A stretch of 64,000 bases of DNA, from assembly GCF_001050475.1 (NCBI RefSeq), contig NZ_CP012034.1, positions 1,860,001 through 1,924,000 of the forward strand, read 5' to 3'. Positions within the stretch are counted from its first letter, which is position 1; every line of letters starts with the position of its first letter. The notes under the pieces were generated by a model that saw only the letters and a program-made list of their open reading frames with translations, had not been told where the DNA came from and searched no databases. This document shows positions 8,385 through 17,490 of this stretch, in pieces. This stretch comes from Companilactobacillus ginsenosidimutans (GTDB lineage: Bacteria > Bacillota > Bacilli > Lactobacillales > Lactobacillaceae). Both the position numbers and the translations under genes were made by a program.

Positions 8385-9149
8385 ATGGAATATTCAATCA
8401 AAGAACTAGCAAATATCGCAGGAGTTAGTACGCGTACATTGCGATATTATGACCAGATAGATTTGTTGAAACCATTGCGAAAATCTGAAGCTGGATATCG
8501 TATTTATGGATCAGTTCAATTAGATAGGTTACAACTGATTATGTTTTATCGTGAGTTGGACTTTAAGTTAGATGACATTCAACGAATATTTGACGAGCCT
8601 GAGTTTAATCTCGTGAGAGCGATGCAGGAACAGTATCGCTTGCTCGAACGACAACAGGATAGAATAACCAGCCTTTTGAATACATTAGAAACAACAATAA
8701 AGAGTTATCAAGGAGACATTAATATGGAAGATTCAGAAAAATTTGCTGCATTTAAGCAGAACAAAATTAAAGAGAATGAAGAGAAATATGGTGCTGAAAT
8801 TAGAGAAGAGTATGGAGATGAGACTGTTAACGACTCAAATAAGTTGTGGAATAATTTATCTGCTGAGCAGTATCAGATAATGAATGCGGTCGAAAGTGAC
8901 ATGGTTAGTAAGCTAATTGAACTAGATGACAGCAAGTTAGGACCATCCTCAGAACTAGGAAAGCAGATTTACGAAGATCATAAGCGTTGGCTAGAATTCT
9001 CATGGAAACAATATACACCAGCAATGCATAGGAATTTGGCAGACATGTATTTGGCTGATTCCCGATTTGGTGATTATTACAATTCAAAAGCAGGACGAGA
9101 AGTAGTTCAATTACTTCATGATGTGATTTACGAATATACAAATAACTAA
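8385..9149 (+). CDS. MerR-family regulator with TipAS effector domain
   Basis: 254 residues. Residues 1-70 are a MerR winged helix (EYSIKELANIAGVSTRTLRYYDQI), followed by a coiled dimerisation helix (about 75-115). A C-terminal TipAS-like antibiotic-recognition domain (about 130-250) contains KLWNNLSAEQ and a YLADSRFGDYY segment. Start ATG 8385 follows TCAGGAGGAT. An upstream in-frame start at 8310 would overlap the promoter and is rejected. Proteins of this class bind drugs or thiopeptides and activate their own promoter. The acetyltransferase 12 bases downstream is probably in the same transcript. Confidence 0.88.
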   Translation: MEYSIKELANIAGVSTRTLRYYDQIDLLKPLRKSEAGYRIYGSVQLDRLQLIMFYRELDFKLDDIQRIFDEPEFNLVRAMQEQYRLLERQQDRITSLLNTLETTIKSYQGDINMEDSEKFAAFKQNKIKENEEKYGAEIREEYGDETVNDSNKLWNNLSAEQYQIMNAVESDMVSKLIELDDSKLGPSSELGKQIYEDHKRWLEFSWKQYTPAMHRNLADMYLADSRFGDYYNSKAGREVVQLLHDVIYEYTNN

Positions 9150-9161
9150 GGGATGATATTA

Positions 9162-9692
9162 GTGAATAAATATACTGTTGATAAATATATAGAATTACGA
9201 ATTGCTGAACCTGGGGATGCTGAAGATTTATTTCATTTGATCGATGATAATAGACAAGAAATGGAAAAGTATATGCCTTGGACGAAAGAAACAGTGAAGA
9301 TATCTGATGAAGACAGATTTCTCAAATACTGTCAAAAAAGATATAAAGTCAGTCAGCTGTGGCCTATGACCATCATTGTTGATGGCAAGATTGCAGGGAT
9401 GTTCGATTTTCATAACATTGATCATGAAGATCGCCATTGTGATATTGGTTATTGGTTAGGAAAAGAATTTCAACATAACGGTGTTATGACAAAAGTGGTA
9501 AAAACTGCGACTGAAATTGGTCACGGTGAATTGGGGATACATCGAATTCAGATCATGGCTGTTGTTGACAACGTTTCTAGCAACAATGTCGCTAAGAATG
9601 CTGGATTTACGCTTGAATCTACGCTAAAGGAATACGCATTTGATAGTGAAAAATATCACAATATGAACATTTATTCACACATTTTAGACTAA
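9162..9692 (+). CDS. GNAT acetyltransferase, RimJ/RimL type
   Basis: 176 residues with the acetyl-CoA fold: IAGMFDFHNID strand, DIGYWLGKEFQHNGVMTKVV (acetyl-CoA loop), and a C-terminal HRIQIMAVVDNVSSNNVAKN segment typical of RimJ/RimL and spermidine-type enzymes. I choose GTG 9162, with AAGGGATG upstream, over the ATG at 9153, which has no room for a ribosome site. Substrate unknown. The regulator just upstream suggests induction by a small molecule. Confidence 0.82.
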   Translation: MNKYTVDKYIELRIAEPGDAEDLFHLIDDNRQEMEKYMPWTKETVKISDEDRFLKYCQKRYKVSQLWPMTIIVDGKIAGMFDFHNIDHEDRHCDIGYWLGKEFQHNGVMTKVVKTATEIGHGELGIHRIQIMAVVDNVSSNNVAKNAGFTLESTLKEYAFDSEKYHNMNIYSHILD

Positions 9693-9936
9693 AATGTAAT
9701 CGCTTTTATTACATTTGACACGTCAAGTATGACACCTTTTGCTTATAAACGCTGTCGTGACGGTATTTATAAACTGCATGCATGACATATAACTGTAATA
9801 ATTAATTAATATATTGTAATAATATTTGTGAATATTATTGAAATGTTGCTGGTGACTGCGTTATCATCACTTATAGATATAAGATTTTTTTTATATCGTT
9901 ATTCTTTAAAAAATTTAAAGAGGGGGGTAAAACGGT

Positions 9937-12900
9937 ATGTCATTGTTTAAAAAGGCCATTGTTGCTGTTTCAGCTCTTGCATTAGCTGGTCCAATGATCG
10001 CAAACGGAGCTGCAGGTGTAGTTTCCGCTGCTGTTAGTGGTTCATCAAACGCAAAGACTGAAAAAGTTGCAAAGCCGAATACAAGCCTTAAGGTTCCACT
10101 TAGAAATGCTGACAACATTTTTAACTTAAAGCTTGATAAACAAAAGAACGGTTATGTTCTTGTATCAAACATTACCGCTTCTGGAAACAATGTTATTCAA
10201 AAAGGGGAGAAACTTGTTGTTAACTTCAACAAGGAGAACGTCGATTTGGATAACAGTTCCGTCATTACACAAGATAATGCAGTTCCTTTTACAGTCCAAA
10301 AGGATGCTGACAACGGGACAGTTACATATACCTTTACAAAGGATGTCGATAGTGGCAATTTCGTCTCAGCTATTGGGATAGCTACGAAGAATTTGTACAC
10401 AACGACACATGTCAAAGCTAACTTCCAAGGTTCACCTATCAGTATTGCTGATAACAACCTAACATCGAAGTGGCAAAGTCCAGAAACGACTTATAGTTCA
10501 ACTGGTACAAGTACTAGTCAACAATCATCTTATACAGCTGGTACTAGTCAGTATGCTATGACACAAGCTGCTTCAACGAGCTCGTCATATTCAACAACAA
10601 CTAGTTACGCAACTACACAACAAGCTGGTAACGCTACAACGCAAGCAGGCGAAACTAACGGATACACACCAACTTTTGATGAAGCTGAACAAGCTGTAAT
10701 GGGTCGTACAACATTTAGTGTTGCTGGCACAGCAACAAACACAGAAACATCTGCCAACCAAGCAACTACTAATAACGGCTCAACTGCTAAGACAGTTAAC
10801 GACGCACTTCCAGCAACATCTAACACTGCTGCAAAGACATCGACTTCAACATCTACAACTAGTGAAGCTAACCAAGCTACACCTGCAAAAGATGCAACAA
10901 GTACTCAAACAGATGCACAAGCAACACAATCGGATACAACTGGTAACGCTGCATCACAGGCTGCCGCAACAGAAAACAGTGCTTCTACTACTGCAACTGT
11001 AGAGCCACAAACGACTACTTCAGTTCAAGCAAGCACTAATGCTTCAAATGTTATTCAAACACCAAATGGAAAAGCATCTGATCCAGAAGCTACTTTAAAT
11101 AAAGTACTTCAAAATCGTGATACTGATCCAAATGCAAAAGTAGATGGCGATGATAGTTCCTATCAAAGCAATCCACAGTTTGAAAAGATTCGAACACAAG
11201 TAGCAACAAAAGCTCCTGCAGCAACTGCAGAAGAACAAGCACAGATGATTAAGACTCTTCCATATATTTGGAATTACATTTCAAATTCTGCGGATCAAAA
11301 CCAAGTGTTCAATTTTGCAACACTTCTTACAACTGGTAGAACTGCATACACCACAATTAATGGTGTAGCAGATGCTAACAGTAGTAACATTCTTCAGCAA
11401 CAAATGCCTACTTTATTGAAAGCATTTGGTTCAAATCTTACTGAAGATTCGTTTGATGACGCTATGGACATAGACGTTCTGTTAGAATCACAAGTCTACC
11501 AAGACTATTTAGCTGGTAAATATACAGCTACATCTGATGACACTTCATTAGATGCTTCCACAGCTTGGGCAAATATGAATGATCATATTTCAATTACGGC
11601 TGTTGATTCTAACACTGACACAACCGGAGCCAAATCTGTTGGACCAAGATTCTACAATGCTAAATCTACTTTAGATAATTTAGCATCTGAAGCTCTTGCA
11701 AAACAGAATGCTGAAAAAGCCGACAAATTGGTTGTTAACAAAGATACTTCTGCTAACGTAGCAACTACAGAAACAGAAGATACTTCAAATGCAACTGGTT
11801 CAAAACTTTTCTCACAAATTGAGAAAGACATCTACGGTAAGATGGGCGACGCTTCTTCAGAAAACAAAGCTCAAGTTCTTGGATCACTTCCAGGAATCTT
11901 GAACGATTTGTCAACAAACACAGCTTCGACAGACAAGACTGGTACAACAGCCAAATATCTACAAACTACTACGGATGGAAGTAAATACTTAATAACGTTA
12001 AATACACAGCCAATCACTGGTAGTTCAGATAAATATTTAGCTAATTTGCCACAAGTCTTCAAAGCATTTGGTGACAGTCTTAAAGAGGGTGACTTTGATA
12101 AAGCCATCAACATGCAAGTTATGGAAAATTCACAAATTTACCAAGATTACAAAGATGGTAAATATGTGCCAGAATCATTAGTAACAAAGAAGACTGTTGA
12201 TAATAGTAGTGATTTGCTTCCAGCAATTCTATTAACTATATTGGCATTCCCACTTGTTGCATTAGCAATGGGTGTTGTTACAATCCTTACAGCTCCAATC
12301 TGGATTCCATTAGCAATCATTACTTGGGGTGTTGTATTTGCAATTACAGCTCTTCCAGTTGGATTGTTCTACATGACACTCGGTCTATTGTTATTACCAT
12401 CATTGGTATTATTCCCAATCATGTTAATTGTTTCAGCATTAGCCGCATTGCCATTGTTAGTATTAAACTTGATTCCAATTGTTAACTTGATTACTGTTCC
12501 AATTTCATTAGTAATCTTAGCTCTTACATTTGTATCAGGATTTGTAGTGTTATCATTCATTCCTGCAGTATTAGTTGCCGCAGTTATTGTAATTGCTGGT
12601 ATCGCACTTCCAATTATCATGACCATTGGTCTTGTAATTGCACAAGTTATTGCCGGAATCCTATCACTCATCTTGGGTGGTTTGATCGTTATGCTACTTC
12701 CTATTACAGCATTATTAGGTATTATTATCGCCGGAGCATTTAGTTTACTCGGATTAATCGGATTCGCATTAATTGCTGGTTTGATTATCGGTGGTGTTCT
12801 TGCATTGATCGTTGCCGGATTTGCTGTCCTAACTGTTCTTGCTGGTGGATTCGCCGGTGTTATCGGATTAGGATTAATTGCAGGTATGGCAGTTGTTATT

Positions 12901-13509
12901 CTTGGATACTTGGCATTCTTAGGTGGTGGAATTCTTGCAGGTATTGCAACCTTCTTGATTCTATTAGTCTTAATGCCTCAGTTCTTGGTATTGAACTTCA
13001 TGTTATGGTTCATCGGATTAGGATTTATGGCAGTAATCTTGCCTGACTTAGCAATTCCAAGTCTTTACTTAGCATTGCTAATTGGTGGATTAATGATGTT
13101 ATTCTTCATTCCTGGACTATTGATTGCATTGTCATGGCCATTCTGGGCAGGACTTGTTCTTGCAATCTCAATTCCAATTGTTGAACTTGCAGCATTGATT
13201 GCATTACCATTCTCATTCATTCCATTGTTTGGATGGATTGCTGATGCTATCGTTGGTGTAATCATCTTGATTCAAGCTATTGCCCTTACTATCGCTGTTG
13301 TTGCTCCTATCGTTATCGGAGTTCTTATGATGACAGTTGGTATTATCGGATTTGATATTGCTGCTGCAGCCGCACTTGTTCTTGAATTAATCAAGAAGAA
13401 GCAAAAAGCTGAAAGAGCACATGTCAATATTGATGCAAGCTGGCGCTTACCAATTCACCCAGTCGGTTTCTGGACAAAGAGTGATCCTTTGGCAAATGCC
13501 TTAGCTTAA
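9937..13509 (+). CDS. Giant secreted/membrane protein with a hydrophobic block lacking basic residues
   Basis: 1190 residues, not recognised. Signal peptide at 1-35 (MSLFKKAIVAVSALALAG). Residues 50-165 look like an adhesin-type beta domain (VLVSNITASGNNV...). Residues 170-385 are Thr/Ser/Ala/Gln-rich. Two divergent repeats follow at about 432-532 and 640-746, each with LP-x-I, a [L/F]KAFG-S/D-L motif and QxYQDYxxGKY. Residues about 760-1155 are almost continuous hydrophobic helices with no K, R or H and only a handful of D/E, mostly near the end, closed by a basic KKKQKAER and a short tail. Ribosome site AGGGGGG at ATG 9937. Bounded by a strong terminator at 13534. Function unknown. Confidence 0.85.
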   Translation: MSLFKKAIVAVSALALAGPMIANGAAGVVSAAVSGSSNAKTEKVAKPNTSLKVPLRNADNIFNLKLDKQKNGYVLVSNITASGNNVIQKGEKLVVNFNKENVDLDNSSVITQDNAVPFTVQKDADNGTVTYTFTKDVDSGNFVSAIGIATKNLYTTTHVKANFQGSPISIADNNLTSKWQSPETTYSSTGTSTSQQSSYTAGTSQYAMTQAASTSSSYSTTTSYATTQQAGNATTQAGETNGYTPTFDEAEQAVMGRTTFSVAGTATNTETSANQATTNNGSTAKTVNDALPATSNTAAKTSTSTSTTSEANQATPAKDATSTQTDAQATQSDTTGNAASQAAATENSASTTATVEPQTTTSVQASTNASNVIQTPNGKASDPEATLNKVLQNRDTDPNAKVDGDDSSYQSNPQFEKIRTQVATKAPAATAEEQAQMIKTLPYIWNYISNSADQNQVFNFATLLTTGRTAYTTINGVADANSSNILQQQMPTLLKAFGSNLTEDSFDDAMDIDVLLESQVYQDYLAGKYTATSDDTSLDASTAWANMNDHISITAVDSNTDTTGAKSVGPRFYNAKSTLDNLASEALAKQNAEKADKLVVNKDTSANVATTETEDTSNATGSKLFSQIEKDIYGKMGDASSENKAQVLGSLPGILNDLSTNTASTDKTGTTAKYLQTTTDGSKYLITLNTQPITGSSDKYLANLPQVFKAFGDSLKEGDFDKAINMQVMENSQIYQDYKDGKYVPESLVTKKTVDNSSDLLPAILLTILAFPLVALAMGVVTILTAPIWIPLAIITWGVVFAITALPVGLFYMTLGLLLLPSLVLFPIMLIVSALAALPLLVLNLIPIVNLITVPISLVILALTFVSGFVVLSFIPAVLVAAVIVIAGIALPIIMTIGLVIAQVIAGILSLILGGLIVMLLPITALLGIIIAGAFSLLGLIGFALIAGLIIGGVLALIVAGFAVLTVLAGGFAGVIGLGLIAGMAVVILGYLAFLGGGILAGIATFLILLVLMPQFLVLNFMLWFIGLGFMAVILPDLAIPSLYLALLIGGLMMLFFIPGLLIALSWPFWAGLVLAISIPIVELAALIALPFSFIPLFGWIADAIVGVIILIQAIALTIAVVAPIVIGVLMMTVGIIGFDIAAAAALVLELIKKKQKAERAHVNIDASWRLPIHPVGFWTKSDPLANALA

Positions 13510-13532
13510 TGTTTCAGCATTAAAAATAGATA

Positions 13533-13575
13533 TAAAAAAAGTGTGGAGCGATTTAATCGCCCCGCACTTTTTGTT
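13533..13575. terminator. Bidirectional terminator
   Basis: Stem of about 15 bp (AAAGTGTGGAGCGAT paired with ATCGCCCCGCACTTTT), flanked by A-run and T-run. It serves the giant protein gene (plus) and the DUF975 gene (minus). Confidence 0.85.
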
Positions 13576-13587
13576 TGTCTTCCTATA

Positions 13588-14292
13588 TTAAACTAACTTA
13601 GGATTGTTTTCTGCCAAGTCGCGGTAGAAGTCTGCCATTGTTAAACGGTAGTAAGGAATTAACCAGATTAGTCCGATTCCCATTGTGATGAAAGCTAATA
13701 GCCACCAGCCGATGAAGCTTAGTTGTAGTACGAAGTAGTCTGCTTTGTGTCCATCCATTAATTGACGACTTCTTGTGATGAAGTCTGTTAATGAATACCC
13801 GTTAGCTTGATCCTTGTCAGATAAGTCTTTGTAAATGAAGTATGCCTGTGAATAAGACATTGCCTTGATAATTCCAGGTATAACTAGAAGTAATGACCAT
13901 AAGAATACTAATACTCCCATAACGATGTTCAAACCAATTAACTTGTACCAGTCAGGATTTTTAAATCTTGAGAAGTTACTTTGAACTGGTTGGAATTGTA
14001 GTTCAGGATTTCTGATCCAATCTAAAGCTTGGAAATCTGCTGAATTACCAATTAGAGTAATTACTAATCCTACGATAATAGTTATCAATGATGTTGTTCT
14101 CATTGTTGAAGCCATTTGGTTAATATTATCTGGATTCATATTATTTCCAAAATTGAGCACTGACTGGATTGAACCAGTAATCCAGCCGTATAACATAGTA
14201 ATCAAGTATAGTAAGATACCTGTACCCCATTTTCCCCTTAGAGTATCTTTGGCATCTTGTTTCAATTGAGCTCTTGTTCGATAATTGTTCAC
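13588..14292 (-). CDS. DUF975 family membrane protein
   Basis: 234 residues from GTG 14292 (MNNYRTRAQLKQDAKDTLRGKWG), with GGGGG upstream; a longer in-frame start reaches 14334 but has no ribosome site. The N-terminal KxxAkxxLkGkWg segment is the DUF975 signature, followed by about five membrane helices and DLSDKDQANGYSLTDFITRSRQLMDGHK-type conserved loops (read in parts). Function of the family is unknown; members are common single genes in lactobacilli. Confidence 0.85.
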   Translation of the reverse strand: MNNYRTRAQLKQDAKDTLRGKWGTGILLYLITMLYGWITGSIQSVLNFGNNMNPDNINQMASTMRTTSLITIIVGLVITLIGNSADFQALDWIRNPELQFQPVQSNFSRFKNPDWYKLIGLNIVMGVLVFLWSLLLVIPGIIKAMSYSQAYFIYKDLSDKDQANGYSLTDFITRSRQLMDGHKADYFVLQLSFIGWWLLAFITMGIGLIWLIPYYRLTMADFYRDLAENNPKLV

Positions 14293-14386
14293 GATAATTC
14301 CCCCTTTATAAACAAAGTCTACCGAACAAATCAATTAAAGCAAAGAATTTTTTTATAAATAATACGTTATGATATGTGTTAAAGGC

Positions 14387-14392
14387 TATAAT
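14387..14392 (+). promoter_or_regulatory. -10 element upstream of proC
   Basis: TATAAT at 14387-14392, about 50 bases before proC, with no convincing -35 box at 17 bp. Confidence 0.4.
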
Positions 14393-14439
14393 GTTAATTA
14401 ATAATTATTTATAAATTTATCAAAAGGGAGTGGAGAAAT

Positions 14440-15213
14440 ATGTCAGTTGGCTTTATTGGTGCTGGTAGTATCGGTGGTGCAGTTATCACTGGTCTCGTAA
14501 GAAATGGATTTGATAATGATCAAATTATCGTTAAGGGTGGAAAATCTAATACTGCTAAAGATCTTCAATCCCAATTAGGGTTCAAAATGGTTCAAAAGAT
14601 CAAACAATTAACGGATCCAGAAGTTATCTTCATCGCAGTAGGAGATACTGCCCTTGACAGCGTTTTAACTGAGTTAGAGCCTGTTGCTAGTGGAAAGCTA
14701 GTTATTGCCTTCACGGGTGGCGCTACTATTGCTAGATTGAAGAAGAAGCTTGGTGGCGACGCAAAGGTTGCTACTGCAATTCCCAATACACCTGTAAAAG
14801 TTGGTGCCGGTTTTACTGGAATTACCTACTCAGAAAACTTTTTACCAGAAGATAAGAAGAAAGTCGCTTCAATTCTTGGATACACGGGTCAAATTGTTGA
14901 AGTTCCTGGCGAGCAATTAGGAATTTTAGGAACAGTAGCTGGATGTAGCCCTGCATTCTTGGATCTATTCATTGAAGCTTTGAGTGATGCTGGTGTTAAA
15001 CATGGTTTGAACCGTCAACTTGCATATGATGCTGCGATTGGAATGGCCATTGGTGCCAGCAAGTTAGCTAAACAATCAGATCTAAGTGTCCCTGAATTAA
15101 AAGACGAAGTTACATCACCAGGCGGGTCAACTATTCGTGGCGTTGCGGCTTTGGAAGAAAACGGATTCAGAAATGCCGTCATTAAAGCTGTTGATGCAGC
15201 TGAAGGCGAATAG
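14440..15213 (+). CDS. proC: Pyrroline-5-carboxylate reductase
   Basis: 257 residues. N-terminal NAD(P) fold SVGFIGAGSIGGAVITGL; C-terminal P5CR signature around residues 218-245 (DEVTSPGGSTIRGVAALEE). It reduces pyrroline-5-carboxylate to proline in the cytosol, the last step of proline synthesis. Ribosome site AAAGGGAGTGG before ATG 14440. It stands alone: DUF975 upstream is divergent and a strong hairpin follows. No proA/proB are nearby. Confidence 0.95.
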   Translation: MSVGFIGAGSIGGAVITGLVRNGFDNDQIIVKGGKSNTAKDLQSQLGFKMVQKIKQLTDPEVIFIAVGDTALDSVLTELEPVASGKLVIAFTGGATIARLKKKLGGDAKVATAIPNTPVKVGAGFTGITYSENFLPEDKKKVASILGYTGQIVEVPGEQLGILGTVAGCSPAFLDLFIEALSDAGVKHGLNRQLAYDAAIGMAIGASKLAKQSDLSVPELKDEVTSPGGSTIRGVAALEENGFRNAVIKAVDAAEGE

Positions 15214-15247
15214 TATAGTATTATATAATTAATAAATGTTTAAAACT

Positions 15248-15318
15248 AAGGTTGTGACGAGACTCTATTTCCGTTGGCGCCCATGCTAACAGAGTTTTGT
15301 TCAAACCTTATTTTTATT
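15248..15318 (+). terminator. Long terminator hairpin after proC
   Basis: AAGGTTGTGACGAGACTCT pairs, with G-U pairs, with AGAGTTTTGTTCAAACCTT across a loop that itself pairs GTTGGC/GCTAAC. A TTATTTTTATTTT tail follows. The unusually long stem could also be a small RNA. Confidence 0.75.
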
Positions 15319-15340
15319 TTCATAATGAGGGATGATTTGT

Positions 15341-15862
15341 ATGAATAAAGAAGGAAATGTGACAAAAAAGGTAACTTCAGCAGTGTTGGGAATATTAACT
15401 TTAGCATTATTGGGGACAGCATTTACTGCACCATTGAATGATAGTTTTGGATCACAAATGAGTAATAACGACGTTGTGACTAGAAAGAATGCTAAACTTT
15501 CAAAGCCAGTTAAAAAACCAAGTAAGGTCAAGGATGTAGAAGTTAAGGCTCCACAACAAGCTAAAACTGAGTCAGCTTCAACTAGCCCTGCCAGCGTACT
15601 TTCAAAATTAGGTAGTATCTCAACTTCAAAAGTTAAATCTGCTGCAAAGGATGAAGCTCAAGCCGCACAATTGATTCAAACAGAAACTGGAATGACGGCT
15701 GCCAAATCTGAAGCTGCCGCACAAGTAGTATTTTCAAATGCGAAATATTCAGCCTTGAGAAGTGATTTGAGCAGTGGAAATTGGATTGGTGCTTATCAGC
15801 AATATTCTAAGCTCTCAAGTGATGGCACAATTGCTCAACTACAACAAAGTCTAGCAAATTAA
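15341..15862 (+). CDS. Small membrane-anchored protein, copy A of a paralogous pair
   Basis: 173 residues from ATG 15341 behind GAGGGATG. N-terminal membrane/signal segment (about 8-30), a Lys/Ser/Pro-rich linker, then a helical domain of about 75 residues with AQAAQLIQTETGM, VFSNAKYSALRSDLSSGNW and AYQQYSKLSSDGT. The same domain order and many identical positions occur in the gene at 21892-22383. Not a recognised family. Likely extracytoplasmic. Confidence 0.75.
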   Translation: MNKEGNVTKKVTSAVLGILTLALLGTAFTAPLNDSFGSQMSNNDVVTRKNAKLSKPVKKPSKVKDVEVKAPQQAKTESASTSPASVLSKLGSISTSKVKSAAKDEAQAAQLIQTETGMTAAKSEAAAQVVFSNAKYSALRSDLSSGNWIGAYQQYSKLSSDGTIAQLQQSLAN

Positions 15863-15938
15863 TATTTTGCCATGCATATGAATATGTTATAGACTGTTAA
15901 TAACTTTTTACAACTTATTGATATAGAGAGGGAATATC

Positions 15939-16532
15939 ATGCGTAGGAGAAAATCATATCGGGCAGCGGTCTTGGGGATATTAATGGCCATCATTTTTGT
16001 CCAATCAATGGTGCCATTATTAGGCTTTATTCCGACTGGATTCGTCAATATTACAATTATCCATATCACCGTTATAGTCGCCGCAATTGTGCTTGGACCA
16101 ACTGATGGTGCAATTGTTGGATTAGTCTGGGGTATCGGGACAATTATCAGAGCATTGACTAGCCCAACATCAATCATTGATACAACGGTATTTACCAACC
16201 CAATCGTAGCGATTTTGCCTAGAGTTTTAGTAGGATTATTTGCTGGATGGGTATATCTTTGGTTTAAGAAACATAATACTCATAAAGTTTTAGGGATGGG
16301 AATTGCTTCTGCCGTAGGATCAATTACAAATACCGTATTGGTACTCTTCTTGATGAGAGTCATGTATGCCAGCACATTGTCACAGGCTTATGCTACACAA
16401 ACATCAGCCTTGAATGCAGTGTTGCTTGCTATTGTTGGTACTAATGGTGTAGCGGAACTTATTGCTGCTATTATCATTGGACCTGCAATTGCTACTGCTA
16501 TCTTGAAGACTAATAAATTTTTAGATGAATAA
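15939..16532 (+). CDS. ECF transporter substrate-binding S component
   Basis: 197 residues with about six membrane helices. The N-terminal RAAVLGILMAIIFVQSMVPLLG and GFVNITIIHITVIVAAIVLGP segments are typical of vitamin ECF S components of the pantothenate/folate-like group. It captures a vitamin and works with a shared EcfA/EcfA'/EcfT module, not present in this window. Substrate not determined: no riboswitch is visible upstream. Ribosome site GAGAGGGA. Own terminator follows. Confidence 0.85.
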   Translation: MRRRKSYRAAVLGILMAIIFVQSMVPLLGFIPTGFVNITIIHITVIVAAIVLGPTDGAIVGLVWGIGTIIRALTSPTSIIDTTVFTNPIVAILPRVLVGLFAGWVYLWFKKHNTHKVLGMGIASAVGSITNTVLVLFLMRVMYASTLSQAYATQTSALNAVLLAIVGTNGVAELIAAIIIGPAIATAILKTNKFLDE

Positions 16533-16566
16533 AGACCTGTATGAGAAATCATACAGGCCTTTTTGG
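16533..16566 (+). terminator. Terminator of the ECF S gene
   Basis: Stem CCTGTATGA-gaaa-TCATACAGG, then CCTTTTT. Confidence 0.85.
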
Positions 16567-16677
16567 AGATTGTTATTATAACGATGTTATGTCTTTTGCT
16601 TGATAATTTGTTTTTACATTGATATTCTTACGATAAAGGGATATTTCCCCTTAAAAAAGCATAAGGAGGCAATCTAC

Positions 16678-16845
16678 ATGGCTGGACTAATTGGCAATGA
16701 TTTTCTAGATGAGAAAGCATATAAGAAACTTATTAAAAAACTGAGTGAACCTATCAGTAGGAAACGAAGAGCTGAGTTAGAAAAGACCTCCAAACTATTT
16801 AAAACTGGTGTTCCTAAGATTGACACCAGTGAAATGTACAAATAA
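16678..16845 (+). CDS. 55-residue protein paired with an acetyltransferase, candidate antitoxin
   Basis: MAGLIGNDFLDEKAYKKLIK... 55 residues, basic and helical, with no signal peptide and no recognisable ribbon-helix-helix or helix-turn-helix. ATAAGGAGG precedes ATG 16678. Its TAA is immediately followed by the GTG of the acetyltransferase gene, so the two are translationally coupled. The arrangement (tiny gene first, GNAT second) matches GNAT-type toxin-antitoxin operons, but the sequence does not match the usual DUF1778-type antitoxins. Function inferred from context only. Confidence 0.65.
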   Translation: MAGLIGNDFLDEKAYKKLIKKLSEPISRKRRAELEKTSKLFKTGVPKIDTSEMYK

Positions 16846-17430
16846 GTGATTTCTGAAGATTACAAATTAATTAGTATTATGAATATCGGGCAACTCAATT
16901 TGCATGATTTTAATTGTGTTCCGTTGAACATAAATCATGGTAGTCAAGATATTGAAGAAATTTTGAAAATCAATAGATTCTTAATTGATCCATTGCTTGC
17001 ATTAAAGTATGAAACTAATAATGTATTCAAAACTTTCATACTTGTGGATATTAAGAAAGGAAAGATTGTTGGTTTTTATTCACTTTGTGTTGGAAGTAAA
17101 AGAGTTTTCAAGGAATTCAAGAAACTAAAAAGTTTACCTACCGTTGAAAATAATAAAGAATTGCCAACAGTTGAATTAATATGGTTCGGAATTGATAATA
17201 AGTACCAGGGTCAAAAACTTGGTACTGCACTTATGGAAAATGTATTTCAAACAGCATATGATATTTCAAAAAGAGCTGGAGTAAGTTTCTTAGCTGTGAA
17301 TTCTCTGAAGAGAACAAAAAAGTTTTATGAAAAACTCAATTTTTTTGACTTAGGTATTCCTCACAAATTAAATGAGAGTTTGTGGATGGGAGTAACTATC
17401 AAAGAAATAAAAATAGCAATTAATAAATAA
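16846..17430 (+). CDS. GNAT acetyltransferase, TacT/AtaT-like toxin candidate
   Basis: 194 residues. Acetyl-CoA loop NKYQGQKLGTALMENV (about residues 120-137), then ISKRAGVSFLAVNSLKRTKKFYEKLNF, which mirrors the AGVxxLxVxAxxxxAxxFYxxxGF block of tRNA-acetylating toxins TacT/AtaT/ItaT. Those enzymes acetylate the amino group of charged tRNAs and stop translation. The GTG start directly abuts the previous stop and lacks its own ribosome site, so its output depends on the small gene. It could instead be an ordinary GNAT. Strong terminator follows. Confidence 0.7.
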   Translation: MISEDYKLISIMNIGQLNLHDFNCVPLNINHGSQDIEEILKINRFLIDPLLALKYETNNVFKTFILVDIKKGKIVGFYSLCVGSKRVFKEFKKLKSLPTVENNKELPTVELIWFGIDNKYQGQKLGTALMENVFQTAYDISKRAGVSFLAVNSLKRTKKFYEKLNFFDLGIPHKLNESLWMGVTIKEIKIAINK

Positions 17431-17436
17431 CCACGT

Positions 17437-17477
17437 AAGCAGCCTGGTATCACTGTACCTAGGCTGCTTTTTTATTT
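17437..17477 (+). terminator. Terminator of the small gene/GNAT pair
   Basis: AAGCAGCCT / AGGCTGCTT stem followed by a run of T. Confidence 0.88.
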
Positions 17478-17490
17478 TCATGAAAGACCA

